From Galerina marginata (Eukaryota > Basidiomycota > Agaricomycetes > Agaricales > Galerinaceae), in NCBI GenBank assembly GCA_023014335.1, contig JAECYW010000002.1, positions 2,232,001-2,296,000 on the forward strand: DNA of 64,000 bases, read 5' to 3'. Below the pieces are notes generated by a model, which saw only the letters and a program-made list of their open reading frames with translations, was not told the origin of the DNA and did not search any database. Positions 1-13,488 of the stretch are shown one piece after another. Made by a program: the position numbers and the translations under genes. Numbering within the stretch: the stretch's first letter is position 1; the number at the start of each line of letters is the position of its first letter.

Positions 1-643
1 CAATGCCTGGCAGTCACCGAGAAGATGGACAAGATGTCCACTGATGATGTGGACATTTTCAAGAGTGAGGTGGGTTATTGGGGAAGGGAATGGGATTGAG
101 GGTGGTATAATGTCAAGTTCGACTTCGGCTAAACGGAGCTTGTTGAGGTTTGGGAAACCAAACGCAAGGGACTCGTCCCACTCCAGAGATGGGCGAGCGC
201 TTAGGCGACTGCACAATGGGCTGCCGTCTATGTGTAATTCTTGCAGCGTGTCTGGATTTGATATTAGCCTCAGGAATCCTTTCAGCCTTCACAGATAGTT
301 CGCCCCCTAAAGTTATGTGCTGCAGTCCTTCAATACCCAGCAGAAATCTGAGCGACCTCAGTTCCTGTGGCTGAGGCCTGCGTGAGGACATTTCTGGCAT
401 AACAGGTCGAAGATGTATTCGCTTTACGAGTGAGGTGAGCTGAGGGTTCTCCGCGAGTGACCTTGCGAGCAGTGTCGCCGCCGGGAATGAATGAATGGTG
501 GGACCTGGGTATAGTCTCTTGCGGGTATGGAAAAGCCATGTTGAGGACACGGTTGAAAGCGAGGCGAGATCCCGAGGCCACCAATTGTCGTTGGCCTCGA
601 GAATGAGCGGGATGAGGTCGTCGATGAACTCGCAGCGTGCCAT
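1..643 (-). CDS. F-box/LRR-like protein, 3' end cut by the window edge
   Basis: The N-terminus (start codon at 643) opens with an F-box-like helix pattern (DDLIPLILEA, then a Trp-rich stretch and LASLSTVSSTWLFHTRK). This resembles basidiomycete F-box proteins that serve as SCF ubiquitin-ligase adaptors. Leu-rich repeats follow (LRSLRFLLGIEGLQHITLGG, later LQELHIDG and LNKLRLAEVELD). The frame shifts by one base near 277-278, where an Arg codon reads AG followed by both G and A; beyond it the same protein continues to the left edge. The start lies close to the next gene's start on the other strand, so the two share a promoter. No substrate can be named. The F-box call rests on pattern rather than on a strict motif match. 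Confidence 0.6.
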
Positions 644-677
644 ATTGTCGAGGTGTGTATTGAAGGTGAATGCCGTG

Positions 678-2155
678 ATGTCACATCAAGGTACTACCCG
701 TTTAAGGCGATCTCCCTTCCCCTCTTTCCGTGATTATATGTCTCCCGACACTGCTCTCTATGCCATCCCAATCAATGAACGCCCTCCAAACTCATGGTTT
801 AGGACATTCCAGGCCTTTCTCTTCTGTATTCTCTTCAATCTAGCCTTGTATCATGATAAATGGCTCGCAATTCGTCTTCTTGCTTCCCTTCCGCATCCTG
901 CCTTTTAGGTGGTCGAGGAAGCTGTATTACGCCGGTATTCGCTATACCAAAGGTGCCTTTGGCAGCCTCCAGAGTTAGTCTTATCTGCCTTATTGTCGTG
1001 CCGCGTAACGGATCTCTTGTGCTGCAGTACTCATGTGCCAGTGGTTTGCACCCACGAAACTTGTGATAACCTTCGAAACACAAGGAATGGGACGCTTCAC
1101 TCGCGAAGAAATAGACCGCTATATCATCAAAGACGCCGACGGGAATCCTGCTGGACTAGATCTCCCAACGAAATTCGTACTAATTGCTAACCATCAAGTT
1201 AGTTCAGATACCCTGCCTTGTTCGATGCCTGAATCCCTTTGTTGCAGGTCTACGCCGACTGGTGGTACGCATGGTGCTTCACGTACTTCATGAGCCCTCA
1301 ATACGTTCACCGTTATGTCTATATCACCCTCAAGAAGAGCTTGCGTTGGGTCCCCATTGTTGGTTGGGTAAGCTCTCACAGTCAGCCGCTAATGAGCCCA
1401 GCTTCCACGTATTTCACAGGGCATGCAATTCTTTAAATTCATATTCCTGGCGCGTTCCTGGGCTTCTGATAGACAGCAGTTGGCCACGGACCTAGCGTCA
1501 TTGGGCAGGGAGGCGGAGAGAGAAGGCAAGCCGCTTTGCTTTATGCTCTATCCTGAAGGTACGCTGGTTAGCAAAGACACCCGTCCGAAAAGTAAGAAAT
1601 ACGCGGATAAGATGGGAATTGTAAGCCACTTGTTGAATATGACACTCCTCCTTCTGAATTGCAATAATATAGGCAGATATGAAGCATATATTATTGCCAC
1701 GGTCCACCGGTTTGCTTTATAGCTTACGCTCCCTTGCTCCTAGGATTCCAGATTTACGGCTGCTAGACATGACTGTTGCATACCCTGGTAAGCTACCAGC
1801 CGGAAGTGTATCCAATATTCTTATTAATTCTTTAGGTATCCCTCCACTCGGTTATGGACAAAATTACTATACTCTGAGATCTCTCTTCTTCGACGGGGTT
1901 GCTCCTCCCGCTATTCACATGCATCTCAGGATGTTTGATGTACCCCACGGCGTTCCTATCGGGAACCTCGCAGGGACTATGAAAGCTGGGACACCAGACC
2001 CCAAGGCCAAACACATCGTAGAAGTCGATATCCCTAGTGACGAGAAGGATGTTTTTGATGTCTGGCTGAGGAAACTCTGGCAAGAGAAAGACGAGAGCAT
2101 GGCCAAATTCTTCGAGAGAACATCTTTCAACTTCGACGACGGCGTACCTTCGTAG
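678..2155 (+). CDS. 1-acyl-sn-glycerol-3-phosphate / lysophospholipid acyltransferase (LCLAT1/CST26-like)
   Basis: A membrane acyltransferase of the PlsC family, expected at the ER, that transfers an acyl chain to a lysophospholipid. The catalytic NHxxxxD motif (NHQVYADWWY) is assembled across an intron (about 1197-1249). The other PlsC blocks are visible: LCFMLYPEGT, then a block resembling LLPRSTGL, then YPGIPPLGYGQNYYTLRS after splicing of 1788-1835. An N-terminal hydrophobic segment (FQAFLFCILFNL, QFVFLLPFRILPF) precedes GIRYTKGAFG. Further introns lie at about 974-1027, 1371-1421 and 1620-1673. The frame breaks by one extra base at 845-846 (GCC then T before TGT, Ala wobble C/T). An ATG at 853 could serve if that break is real. 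Head to head with the F-box gene. Confidence 0.8.
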
Positions 2156-3241
2156 AGATTCCATTGAGATTGCGGCGGAAGTGGGAAATCCTTGATGCAT
2201 TCTGTTTCTTCTGGCCAGCCAGCGTTGCGTACTTGTGGGGTAGATTACGAGGTTGAGACATACAGCAGAGTACATGCACGGAAACCGGTATACCAATCTT
2301 CATGTAATTATCTACTGCTTTGGATTTGCATCCGCTTTGCTTCCAGCTGCTTGACCATGAAGAGACTGGTGTCGAGGAATCTGCCTACACAGTTGCCAAG
2401 ACAATTTTCCTCGCTCCTAGAGAAACGCGTCGATGGTGTGCCCGTCACGCATCTAAATAGAAGTGAGTATGCGACGGCATTCAGTGACGTGTATAACGAA
2501 CTTGTCCCAACATGTCGTGGTGAGTTGCTGGACTGAAGAATTCAGCCGCGCCTTGGAAGTGCTGTCAAGTCGCGCGGAAGAATAGCATGGGAAACGCCCT
2601 TACAATAGCTTGTTGGGTCTCAAGGAAAGACGCCAACTCTTTCTACTGAACGCGTAAGAGAATGCAGAGTCTGTTTTGGAATATACACGTACTTGAGTGG
2701 CCTCGTCGAATTTGTCGGCCATGTGCAAAGTAGAAAGTACAAGAAATAATAAAGGGACCGTTTTGCCTCCGCTGACATAATATCTGATGTCTTCTCGATT
2801 AGGAATGTTCTTCCCGAAAGTAACTAATTCGCATGTCTTCTACACGAAAGAACGAATCTTTCTCTTCCTTCAATTTAGCAAAAAACATGTTCCAGGACAA
2901 TTATTTAAACGAACTGTAGCCAGTTCAGCTTGATTTTAACGTGACTCTATTATCTCAACCCCATCAATTTCTGTTTTCAAAGTCCTTCGCGCTATCGATA
3001 CCCTGGGGCTGAGCCAACACGCCTTCTTCTGTTGTCCGCTTTATACCCTGCGATTCTTCCATTGTTATAACATTTGACCTAAAGGATCGGGGTCTCCGAC
3101 CATAATTGCCTGGTTTATACGACACCCACACGTGAGTTCCCTGTTGGACAGGCTTCCTTGACCTCTACATTAGTGACTCGTTCAGAGCTCGAGGCTTTTC
3201 TTTGCTTTCGTGGCTTGCCTCGTGCCCTACCAATCCTCGTC
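2156..3241. other. Intergenic, no supported gene
   Basis: About 1.1 kb lies between the acyltransferase stop and the IES1 start. The only open frame of note, 114 codons from 2192 on the plus strand, has no recognisable domain. It begins 37 bases after the acyltransferase stop, so it is probably 3' UTR sequence. The right part is AT-rich with CT-rich tracts, as expected for a fungal promoter. Confidence 0.5.
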
Positions 3242-4982
3242 ATGTCTTTCATCCCACCCCCCTCCACCTCCCATAACATGATCCCCACTTGGGCAGCAGA
3301 AGCCATTCCCCCGTCAGTATTCGTTCGTCTAGCGCCCAGCCATTTTATTCTAACCTACATCTATAGCAGAGTCGGATATCTCAGCCGCAAAGCACTACCT
3401 ATCAAGAGGAATGATGCAGAGCCGTTGACGCGTGAAGATGTACAATATGCTCTCCTCTCCTACTTGTTCAGCAACCAACGAGCTGTCTTCACTGATCCCA
3501 CCAACCCAAAAGAGCACAAGTTGTGTTTCTCAGCATTATATGTCGCAGCACTGAATACCTCCAGTAAATGCTCCAAGGTATTGAAGGAGAAGATGCTTGA
3601 AACACCCCCCTTCAGTATCGAATTTGCAAAGATATCACTTCTAACCAACGTTGGTCGCATCAATACCACTATGGCTTGTAAGATCTGACTGTGATCGCCC
3701 TCATCTGTGGATAAAATTAACTGATAACTATGACATCAGTCTTCCCGGAAATGAAGACGGCTCTAAGAACATACCACCCGGTACCTTCATTACAGAAGAC
3801 CGACGGCAATGCTCAGGATGCTCCTCGTATCAAAAACTGTCTGAAAGCCGCTGTCCTCAGCTCTGAGCTCAAAACCGCTCCTCCATCTACGCCGGAAGAA
3901 GTTTTGGCTAAACTTGTACATTTTTCCTTTCGATTATTATTAAATTATACTCACACAATCTAGAGGGCTGGTCAGCGTCCCTCGACGAGCGTTGTCAATC
4001 TCATCTTTGTCCTTGCCAACCATGCGGCTGTGAGATTTGAATTTAGACACCCCGTTTGAATTGTTTCTCATTTTTATGGTAGCCTCTCTCCAGCGTCCAT
4101 TTCGACGGAAGCTTGAATTTCCTGGACCTATTCCTTCCGAATACCCGCTTTGCAGCTGCTGATCGCGGAAGGGCTTTCCTGTGGCTCCTTTACCATTACC
4201 TCGAAGACGAGAACGCACCTAACCCTTTTGACGACGGTTATTCGAAAGAGCACCCAGGCAAAATACCCCAACTGCGTCAACTTTCCACGGCCGAATATCA
4301 AAAAGAAAACGTGGACACGCCAGAGGAAATTCAGTGGGGAAATATGATGTCCAATCAGCGAAACCTCTTCCTACAGAAGCTTGTTTCCTCTATCGAAGTA
4401 GAGAAGAAAGCCAGAGCCAGCGCACCGCACTTCGTTACAGGTTCTTTGGTTCATTTATTTTGATCCCAAAAACTGAGATTTATGCAAGCCCCTCTCCCAC
4501 CAGAGACAGGTAATAACCTTCCACGATCTCAGCGACAACTACAGGAAGCTCCCAAGGATGAGAGATCTTTCCTTTTTTATGTCCCCAGCCGAGAAACGCA
4601 GGCGCCCCGGCCCCAGGAGCCTAAACGCAGGTTTTCCTTTGTAACACCTGTGCATTAATCTTGTTGACGTGCTGCTTCAGCCAATCCACACACCTATGGA
4701 CATCGACCGTCAGCGTCTGAAGGACACGAACGCACCATGTTGCAACGTACGCTTTATGCTACACATCTTTTCTTTTTATTTTCTGATTCTCCCTCAGAGG
4801 CGTGGCAGCTAGCCAGTGCAGATGTGGATTCTGACGACGAAGTTGTGGACCATCATGCCCGAATTGACTACAGTGAGTTCTGCTTTTGAGTTGTGACCAG
4901 GTCTAACCATTTCATTCACCTTACAGCCCGTCGCCTTAATGTTATTTCCAGGATACGTAGAAGACCACCCACACCTACATAA
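3242..4982 (+). CDS. IES1: INO80 complex subunit 1 (Ies1-like)
   Basis: Likely a fungal subunit of the INO80 nucleosome remodeller, nuclear. Diagnostic blocks I recognise from Ies1-type proteins are PLTREDVQYALLSYLFSNQ, SSKCSKVLKEKM, FAKISLLTNVGRINTTMAFF, PEMKTALRTYHPVPSLQK, and then LNFLDLFLPNTRF with DRGRAFLWLLYHYLED. At least five introns are needed: about 3675-3747, about 3910-3963, 4030-4082 (acceptor at GGTAG gives PLSSVHFDG), about 4450-4500, and several near the 3' end. The C-terminus is basic and disordered and ends in RRRPPTPT. The frame is continuous, with none of the single-base breaks seen in neighbours. The start at 3242 is the first ATG giving a plausible leader; 3158 is an alternative. 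Confidence 0.65.
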
Positions 4983-5305
4983 ATTTATTCTCAGCATCTC
5001 TTCCGCATCTTATTTCATCTGGATATCATGTAAGGAACGTATATCTGTATATGTATTGCAATGTGATTACCTACTACGGCTACAAACCCTGACGGGGAGG
5101 ACGAACGCCAAAAAAAAAAGGGAACCTGTCCCAACCCATGAACACGAAATTAAAGGACACAAGCGCAGCTAGACTGCCGCAAAAAGGAAATGGACCAGAG
5201 AAAAGAAACCTGCATAAATACCTGTTACACTGGGAGCTCCCTCGCTATAATTAATCTTATCGATCTGCAAGGTGAACGGTTGTGATGCCATACTATGTAG
5301 TAGCA

Positions 5306-6504
5306 TCAAAATCCACCTGGAAGCGCAAGAACTGGATGTTCAAAGCCGAGGCGGGGTCGTGGTATTAGGTCCGCGGGGGCGCTGCGCCGCCTCCATTTGT
5401 AGTCGATCCCCTCAGGGGGGACGGAGGGTGGGGTAAGCTTGCATTCTGACGACAAGGTGCGTCGTCTCAGCGTAGATAACATATTATGGGCCCTTTGATC
5501 CCGGGAATTGAGCGCGTTAAGGTTCATTTCGGTGAGCTGGACGGGAGAACTTGTCGTGTGCGTCTTTGGTACAACAAGAGTCGTGACATGAAGTTCAGGG
5601 GAGAGATATAGAAGCGGGGACTTGGGAGGTAATGTAGGTTTGGGGGTTTCCTTGAGGTGTACAGCAGGCTGGGCTTGAGTTCGTAAGGGCATTCTCAATC
5701 TTCCGATCCCAACGGATGGCCTTGGCCGAGTGGCTGGTGTAAGAGTAAGACTGGGGAATTCGACGGAATCTGGTTTGGCAGAGCGCGAGATCAAACGGGC
5801 AGAAATTTGGTCAAGAGAGGGCAATCCGAGGGAAGGTTTGATCTTTTCATATTTTTGCGGCTTGGTGGATTCTCCAGGCAACCTAAAATCGACTTGTTCT
5901 ATCCAGGTATGAGGAATGGAGTACTGGTCACGGTCCTCATTCAATGATTCGAACAGCGCAAGGGGTGATACAAGGCCAGGGGATGGAAGACTGTAGTGAA
6001 AGATTGCCGGTGAATCAGGGGGTGTCTTGGGAGTAATAGTAGCCGTAGGCGAAGGTGGAGCATGAACCTTCGATAGGAAGAGCGCACGCCGTTCCGCTGA
6101 CGAGAAAGAATGGTGTTGGAAATTGAATGTACAAAGTACCAAAGAAAAATACCTTGTTTGTTCTTATGGACCTTCAAAGCGATCTCCTTGCGAAGATCGA
6201 CGCCTTTTCTGCCTCCATTGAGATTGATAGCACTTCTTTCCTTGGTTGCACTTAATAGAGTCTGGAATTGTTCGGTATCGAGACCTCTCCCAACTGGAGC
6301 TTGATCGGTGCGGTGTAAAGGAGAACGGGGTCGCTTGAAAGTGCTGACGGTGGGTGGTGGGGTCAAATGCACAGGCCTAAACCCATCATCGCCATCTACA
6401 TTGAAGGAAAGAGCGGCGAAGGGGGAATGGGGTTCAAGGGGGAGTTCTACAGGAGGAGCGGGGGAAATAGAGATTTGTGGAATCGGAGAGGAAACGAAAT
6501 CCAT
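5306..6504 (-). CDS. Conserved hypothetical, Pro/Ser-rich, 380 aa
   Basis: Two exons (6504-6153 and 6096-5306) join through a 56 bp intron with GT and CAG borders, giving 380 residues with an exact frame. The protein is low-complexity and Pro/Ser-rich, with an N-terminal acidic patch (NVDGDDGFRPVHL) and a predicted helix (LRKEIALKVHKNKQAERRALF). It also has a more ordered block near residues 165-215 (IPHTWIEQVDFRLPG, LGLPSLDQISARL). There is no signal peptide, membrane segment or catalytic motif. I do not recognise the family. Reading far upstream of 6504 adds a hydrophobic leader that looks like CT-rich promoter, so I prefer 6504. Confidence 0.6.
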
Positions 6505-6923
6505 GGTAGAAATGAGCGGATAGATTAAGACAACAGAAAAGAAATGGGCGACCAGCACCAAGGCAAGAAATGCAGGCGATGAAGGGACACCACGAAAGAG
6601 AAGAAGAAAGACACTAGCACAATGATGGGCAAGCAGGTTTACACAACGGGTCACAAACTCATCATATACTGGCACGCGTTACCATCCTTGGCTCACACAC
6701 CGTCGTGAGGATCGCCTTTGCGCAGCCTAACAACCGTCTGTCGCGTATCAGATTCCAGAAAAAAAAACTTCCCGCATTATTATACAGCAACTGATTCTGC
6801 ATCTATAGTGATAGACTACAGTAGACTACCCATCCTCTACTTTTTTTTTGTCTGGATTCCATTCGAGATCCCGTGTCGGTGGCCTGGTTCCGTGTCCCGG
6901 AACACTCTAGCGAGCTGAAAAGT

Positions 6924-8201
<1,278 letters not shown>

Positions 8202-8692
8202 TTTGTGAGAGATCAGGTAAGAAGGAACGAGGGTGAGTTTTGTTGAAAGTAGTAAGAAACTTGATAAGGACTTCCAAACCTGACTCGATTTGATAAGATC
8301 ATGATCGACAGCATTTTCTGTGGATAACAGCTAAACAAATGCACTGCCACGATCACTGATCTCATTGAACGGCCCGTCTACTCAGCGGTGAATCAGTATC
8401 GTACGGAGTGAGAAGCTATGGCTACAAGAAATTGCAGAATGGTTCACTCTCTCTTCGATTCAGAATCCAAAAACTCTATGATTTCCAGGTAGATAGGCTT
8501 GTGTGAATTGTCCGACACACATCTTTTTGTCTGAACCGAAACTGTCAAAGACAGTCAACTGACATGGGTGCATGACAGAAATTCTTCGTTCCCTGAGTTT
8601 GCAAAGTTATGCGAAGACGTATATTGTTTTTGCATTCATATCGTTCGGAACGTAGACGGAAGAAAAAGTGGGTTCGTAGTCCCCGTGATACA
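8202..8692. other. Intergenic, LYS1 promoter side
   Basis: About 490 bp between the LYS1 start and the end of the short-chain dehydrogenase. I see no gene and no repeat. It should hold the LYS1 promoter and the 3' UTR of the dehydrogenase. Confidence 0.5.
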
Positions 8693-9784
8693 TTACCATT
8701 TCTCCCGCATCTTCTGGACTTGCAAGGCAGTTTGTTCCTTTCCTTGTTCGTATTTCTCAAAAGCGACCTTGGACTGCCCTGCCGGAATATGGTTATCGCC
8801 CCTCCGAAGTCCCTCCATCGTGGTCTTGGTAAACTCATCAAGTGGCATCCAGAATTTAGATAAACGTTCCGTCGTCCCATACGCTGTAAGTAAACCCGTT
8901 GTTAGCTCTTCTAAATTAAAAAATGAGACAATCCTGCTGACCGTCATGTAACTCGGATTCTACAAGACTGGTACAAGCTTGTCAAGAAGGTCTAGATTAC
9001 GAATTAGAGTGGATATGGACTCACGGAGGAATAATCTCCATGACATGGACATTGGTGTCATGAAGCTGCGCACGAAGGGACGTAGAGAAGCTTCGGAGCG
9101 CTGCCTTGGTAGCTGAGTAATTTGGAACAAAGGGGCCAGGAACTATGCCTAAGCCAGAGGTTACGGTTATAATGAAAGAAGGACGGCCTTCTTCCTGTTA
9201 ATCGTATATCAGTTAGACGAATGATCTACAAGAGTGATCGAAGACATACGGAAAGCTTCAAGAAGTGAGGTAACACATATGTTATCAAGGCAACAACCGA
9301 AGTGTAGTTCACAGTGACCTCTTCGATTATTTCTGGATGTCAGGAAAGGCAATGTCAATAAATAGTGACAAGGGCGAAATCGACGTCATACTCGACATGT
9401 CAACTTGCTCCCTTTTGAAATGAATTTCGTGCTGAATGCCCGCATTAAGGATGATCGTGTCAAGCTGCCATAGTAATCAATAAGCAAAGCTTCAAGACAG
9501 GGGACGTAACCTGGCTTAGGGGACAAGTAGGAGGACGAACATTGGGGAAATGGGAGATCAGGTCATCCATGGCCCTCTTCAGCGCTTCCGCGTCCAAGCC
9601 GAGGTCCAAGGGGAAAGCATGGAGACCAGCCTTACTCAGCTCTTCGAGGACGATCTTCCCGACGACCGGCTGCTATCACCTGAGGGCGACCAGGAAGCTT
9701 GGCAAGGTCGAATGCGAAGAGCGCGCCCAATGCCGGATGTTGCGCCTGTAATGAAGATGCACTTGGAGTCGTCGATGGACGGCA
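8693..9784 (-). CDS. Short-chain dehydrogenase/reductase (classical SDR)
   Basis: An NAD(P)-dependent oxidoreductase of the classical SDR fold. Seen in order: the glycine-rich cofactor turn TGATSGIGRA at residues 13-22, the NAG motif (LDTIILNAGIQ), a serine region (SFIITVTSGLG), and the catalytic YSATK motif. VHVMEIIPPLVESELHD, a substrate-loop signature common in DltE/YdfG-like fungal SDRs, follows. It has about six exons with introns near 9520-9475, 9395-9330, 9248-9195, 9025-8960 and 8940-8885. Two extra bases (9716-9717, Leu C/T; 9649-9650, Arg T/C) break the first exon. The first residues MPSIDDSKCIFITGA make the start secure. Substrate cannot be inferred. It is co-directional with LYS1 but 490 bp away. 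Confidence 0.85.
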
Positions 9785-10238
9785 TGGCGAGGTTGCTATA
9801 GATAATATGCAGATAGACGAGAGAGACTAGTTCAGGAATCAAAGTCCTATGGCCGCCTGGGATGACCTGGGATTCTTATGGAGGTCCCGGATGATCCCTG
9901 CCGCCCCGGTTATGATGATTGAATCAGATTGATATTGTAGGTACCCTAGACCCAACTCATACACCCTGTGCACTTGCCCTGTACCCAAGGCCGACGCCGC
10001 AGTCGCACGATGGCGCTTGCGTGAGCGCCGTTGGGTAAAGTAATTCGTAGAGACCATTGAATATCGAATGAAGGAAACGGAAGTTCAAATTTTCAACCTG
10101 GCGGAAACCGTTGTGACGCAGATCAGGTCCGTTCCCGTTATGACGCGGATCTAATCTTATCTCATCTCTGTCAGCCTTGTTCAGAATTCGGAATCCAACC
10201 TTCCCCTCTTCCCTCTCACAACGACCCCCACGATCCCG

Positions 10239-11276
10239 ATGTCTCCACACCCGGAAGAACCCACGAACAAGGCTACCACCGAGGAGTCGCCGTCGGAAGT
10301 AAGCAAGCCCCCTACCCGTTAACCAGGAGGTGTGTGCACCGTTCAGTAACCAACGCCATTTCCAAGGATCAGGAGCAGGATCAGGAGCGGGACCCAAACC
10401 ATCTAGATTTAGAAGGCGCAAACGAGAGAAAGGCAGAGGGCAACGTGTGTTTTCGCGCGGGGAAGTGGAACGAGGCGCTCGTGGCTTATCGATCTGCGCT
10501 TAACTGCTTGCCGAAACGTCCTGTGAAAGCAGCTTCGCCGAACAACCCGCGCGACGACGATGGGGAGCTGGATGAGGGAGCTACTGAACCTTCTACTAAG
10601 AAAGAAGTGGTTGAAGACATCTCGTCTCCTGCTGTAGGCGAGGCAGACAATGAGGTTACGTCACTCCGAGCGGTGCTGAATTCGAACATTGGCGCGTGTT
10701 TCGTGAAATTGGTGAGTGGATATCTCGTCTGGTAGCAATTGTCGACTTTACTCTTTATTGCAGGGCGATCACAAGGAAGCCTGCGAAAGCTTGTTCAGAA
10801 GGTATTCATTCGGCTGCTTAACCGCTAACTGTGTCGTTGATAATCACAGCTATTCTGGATGACCCAACATACATCAAAGCTCGAGAGAGACGAGCTGCTG
10901 CGAATGAAGTTCTAAATACATGGACGAGTCTTACCTCTGCACAAGAAGGTATGGATGAGTCATAGGATGGTCCATTATTGAACCTTTTCCAGATTATACC
11001 GCCCTCCTCGAACTGGTAACCTCGCCGTCCCAACAATCAGATATCAGAAAGAAACTGCAACGCCTCAAGCCACGTCTGGAAGCTGCACAGAAACAGGAGA
11101 CAGATGAGATGCTCGGCAAGCTGAAGGGCCTTGGTAACAGCATATTGGGTGCGTCAGTCTGGCTTTCGTTACTTGTTTCCAGCTCATCCATGGCAGGTAA
11201 TTTTGGATTATCGACGGACAATTTCAAGTTTGAGCCCAACGGGTCGGGAGGGTATTCTGTTAATTTTTCACGCTAG
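10239..11276 (+). CDS. TTC1: Tetratricopeptide repeat protein 1 homologue (TTC1-like)
   Basis: A soluble TPR protein. TTC1 proteins act as co-chaperone-type adaptors, but the exact role here is unknown. An acidic N-terminal tail is followed by TPR helices (ANERKAEGNVCFRAGKWNEA, SALNCLP; LNSNIGACFVKLGDHKEACE; AILDDPTYIKARERRAAANE). The diagnostic TTC1 C-terminus is LKGLGNSILGNFGLSTDNF and GGYSVNF. A divergent acidic insert (about residues 75-120) interrupts the first TPR pair, as is common in fungal members. Four to five introns are visible, the first after the SPSE codons at about 10299 and others near 10711-10763, 10803-10850, 10950-10992 and 11148-11195. The frame is continuous. Convergent with IMP1, whose stop is 32 bp away. 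Confidence 0.8.
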
Positions 11277-11307
11277 AGCCAGATAATACATAAAACGCAT
11301 TGGCTGG

Positions 11308-11993
11308 TCACGATGACTGGATATAGGTTGTCTGGTTTTTAAACACCGTAAAAGATCGCGGAGGCCAGATCTGGGCGTTTGTAGATCAGCATCAACGGTG
11401 CCAATCGTCGTCATCAAGAGCACGCTGAACTCACCCTCGCGAACAGCCGCCCTTTCACCAGTCCGATAGGAACAGGGCCGTACATGCGCGAATCACGCGA
11501 AGCTGCGGCATTGTCTCCGCTGATCCATATGTGGCCCTTTGGGACGATGACGTGCTCCTCGGACGGGGCGAACCTCGCCCTGTCGGGTCGACGCAGACGA
11601 TGTCGCCGGGGAGGCCTATGAGGCGCTTGCATATGATGCGGCCGGGGGCGATGGGGGACTCGAGGGTGATGAGGTCGCCGCGGGCGAGGGCGGAGGGAAA
11701 GAGGCGGTAGGTGAGGCAGTCTTCGATGACGATTTCGCCGCTGTTGGCTAGAGTCGGCAGCATGGAGGGCCCGCTCATCTGTGGGTGAGTGTGAGATAAA
11801 GATTGGGTTGATATGGGTAACGTACGAAGGATGCACGGCCCACATAAGTAGTGAAAAGGTGGACCGCAAACAGGAAGTTGAGGACCTGGACATGACTATG
11901 AGTTCCGAGTGCTTGGTTTGGCTTGTGAAGACGCGACACCTTGAGAGTGCGCACTGCTACGCGCTTGCTGAGAGCTAGAGGACCTCCGAACAT
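11308..11993 (-). CDS. IMP1: Mitochondrial inner membrane protease subunit 1
   Basis: A signal-peptidase-I-type serine/lysine protease facing the intermembrane space, which removes sorting signals with Imp2. Catalytic Ser is in GPSMLPT (created by splicing the intron at about 11778-11825) and catalytic Lys in [13 protein letters not shown]. The [12 protein letters not shown] box and [11 protein letters not shown] follow, and the last exon after an intron at about 11433-11371 encodes [12 protein letters not shown]. An N-terminal hydrophobic helix ([13 protein letters not shown]) anchors it. The frame moves by two bases between VDPTG and FAPSEEHV. Two wobble doublets (11580-11581 A/G, Thr; 11576-11577 C/G, Gly) restore it exactly. 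Head to head with ELP4, 173 bp between starts. Confidence 0.88.
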
Positions 11994-12166
11994 CACGAAA
12001 TGGGCGCCATGAATACGACCTAGTGGTGCGTAGCAGCGTCCAGCATGTCGACCTCCTCATCCACATCAGAGAGCAAAAGCAGGAATTAATAAATAAATAA
12101 ATTCTCATGATCTTATCTGCCAAGTCCTTGATGAGTCGCGCTCAAACGCGATGATTGATCAGAGAA

Positions 12167-13434
12167 ATGTCTTCCTTCAAACGCAAAGCAACGGGCAAGG
12201 CGACGCTCGCTGTCTACCCTGGGACACGGATATCCCCCGCGTCGAATCAGAGTCTCATCACGTCTACCGGGATCTCGTCGCTTGATGATATTCTAGGGGG
12301 AGGGATACCACTTTCGTGCTCATTGGTGGTCGCTGCTCCGGATATCCACTCGTCGTATGGGGAGCTGGTGGAAAAGTACTTTGTGGCGCAGGGATTGGCG
12401 AGTGGGCATGGGGTGTGCGTGGTAGGCGAGGACGTGGAGACTCTTGTGCGGGGAGCAATGTGGTTTCCAAAGGCACTGGGGGAGAAAAATGCGGCTGAAT
12501 CAGAGGACGAGGATAAACCTACCGATCAGAGTCAGAAGGTGAAGATTGCGTGGAGATACGAAAAAATGAAGCAATTCCAGACGACTGTTGGGAATGAGTA
12601 TGTTTAGTGCACTATTCTGTTGGGAGTTTGCTCAAGTCGTTGGCAGGGATTCAGAGTCTTACTGTGCACCTTTTGAACTTTCGAGTCGCGTGCCGGAGGA
12701 AGTGATGGCTGAGGCAGTGGAAAAGAAAAGACTGCAGTTTGTGGATGTTGGATTGCAAGAACTGACTACAGATAGGGTACTGGGAGAAATCTCAAGGTGT
12801 ATGGAGGTCGAGACCAAGGTTCCCATGCGGGTTTGTATCGCGGGACTGGGGTCAGCTGGCTGGGGCGATCTTACACCACAGGTGGGCGGTGAGATGCTAC
12901 GTAAACTACGGTATATTGACTGGAATAGGGCGTGATGTACTTTCTGCACTCGCTGCGGGCTACCCTGCGTCGGACACGGGCACGGATGCGCGTCTGTGAG
13001 CCTTGCACCGCATATTTCAGGGAGATGGGTGGGGAGGACCGGGGTGGATGGAAAAGATAGGATGGGCGAGCGACGGGGCGATGACGGTGTCGTCATTTGC
13101 AGGTAGGTAATTAGTGGACGAGAGGGGGGGGGAGAAGGACTGACAGACGTTTCAGGGAACCCGGGACTTGCCAGCGTATTTCCGTCGCATCATGGACTGG
13201 TGTCGTTGCATCGGCTGCCGTCACCGCACACGCAGAGTGCGCCGAGCTGACCGGTTGTCGACGCTGCGGGGACTGGGGAGTAGTGGGGAGAACAATCTGG
13301 CGTTCAAGTGCACGCGGAAGCGACTGGTGTTTGAGACGCTGCATCTGGACGTGGAAGGGGGGACAGGGGAGCGACGGACGCCGGGACTAAAGAAGGAAGA
13401 GAAGAAGTACTGGGGGCAAGAGAGTCGTGTTTGA
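12167..13434 (+). CDS. ELP4: Elongator complex protein 4
   Basis: A RecA-fold subunit of the Elp4-5-6 ring of Elongator, the tRNA wobble-uridine modifying complex. The N-terminus has TSTGISSLDDILGGGIPLS, the family's Walker-like region. Downstream come FELSSRVPEEV, MRVCIAGLGSAGWGDLTPQ, a GWGGPGWMEKIGW block, SSFAGNPGLASVFPSHHG, LVSLHRLPSP, and the C-terminal NNLAFKCTRKRLVFETLHLD. Introns lie at about 12594-12646, 12880-12928 and 13105-13155. Three +1 doublets break the frame: 12991-12992 (C/G, Arg), 13019-13020 (A/G, Ser), 13247-13248 (C/T, Ser). With both bases read as one, the protein is collinear with Elp4. The stop is at 13434. Confidence 0.85.
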
Positions 13435-13488
13435 CTTCTAGATCATTGTTGTGCTCTGTTTATAGCTACAACTTTGACTCTTTCATCC

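Noticed and set aside
2192..2536. 114-codon open frame after the acyltransferase
   Set aside because: No recognisable domain and starts 37 bp after a stop codon; more likely 3' UTR than a gene.
11371..11577. IMP1 frame change as a one-base deletion
   Set aside because: A two-base excess made of two wobble doublets (A/G and C/G) restores [14 protein letters not shown] exactly and matches the pattern in other genes.
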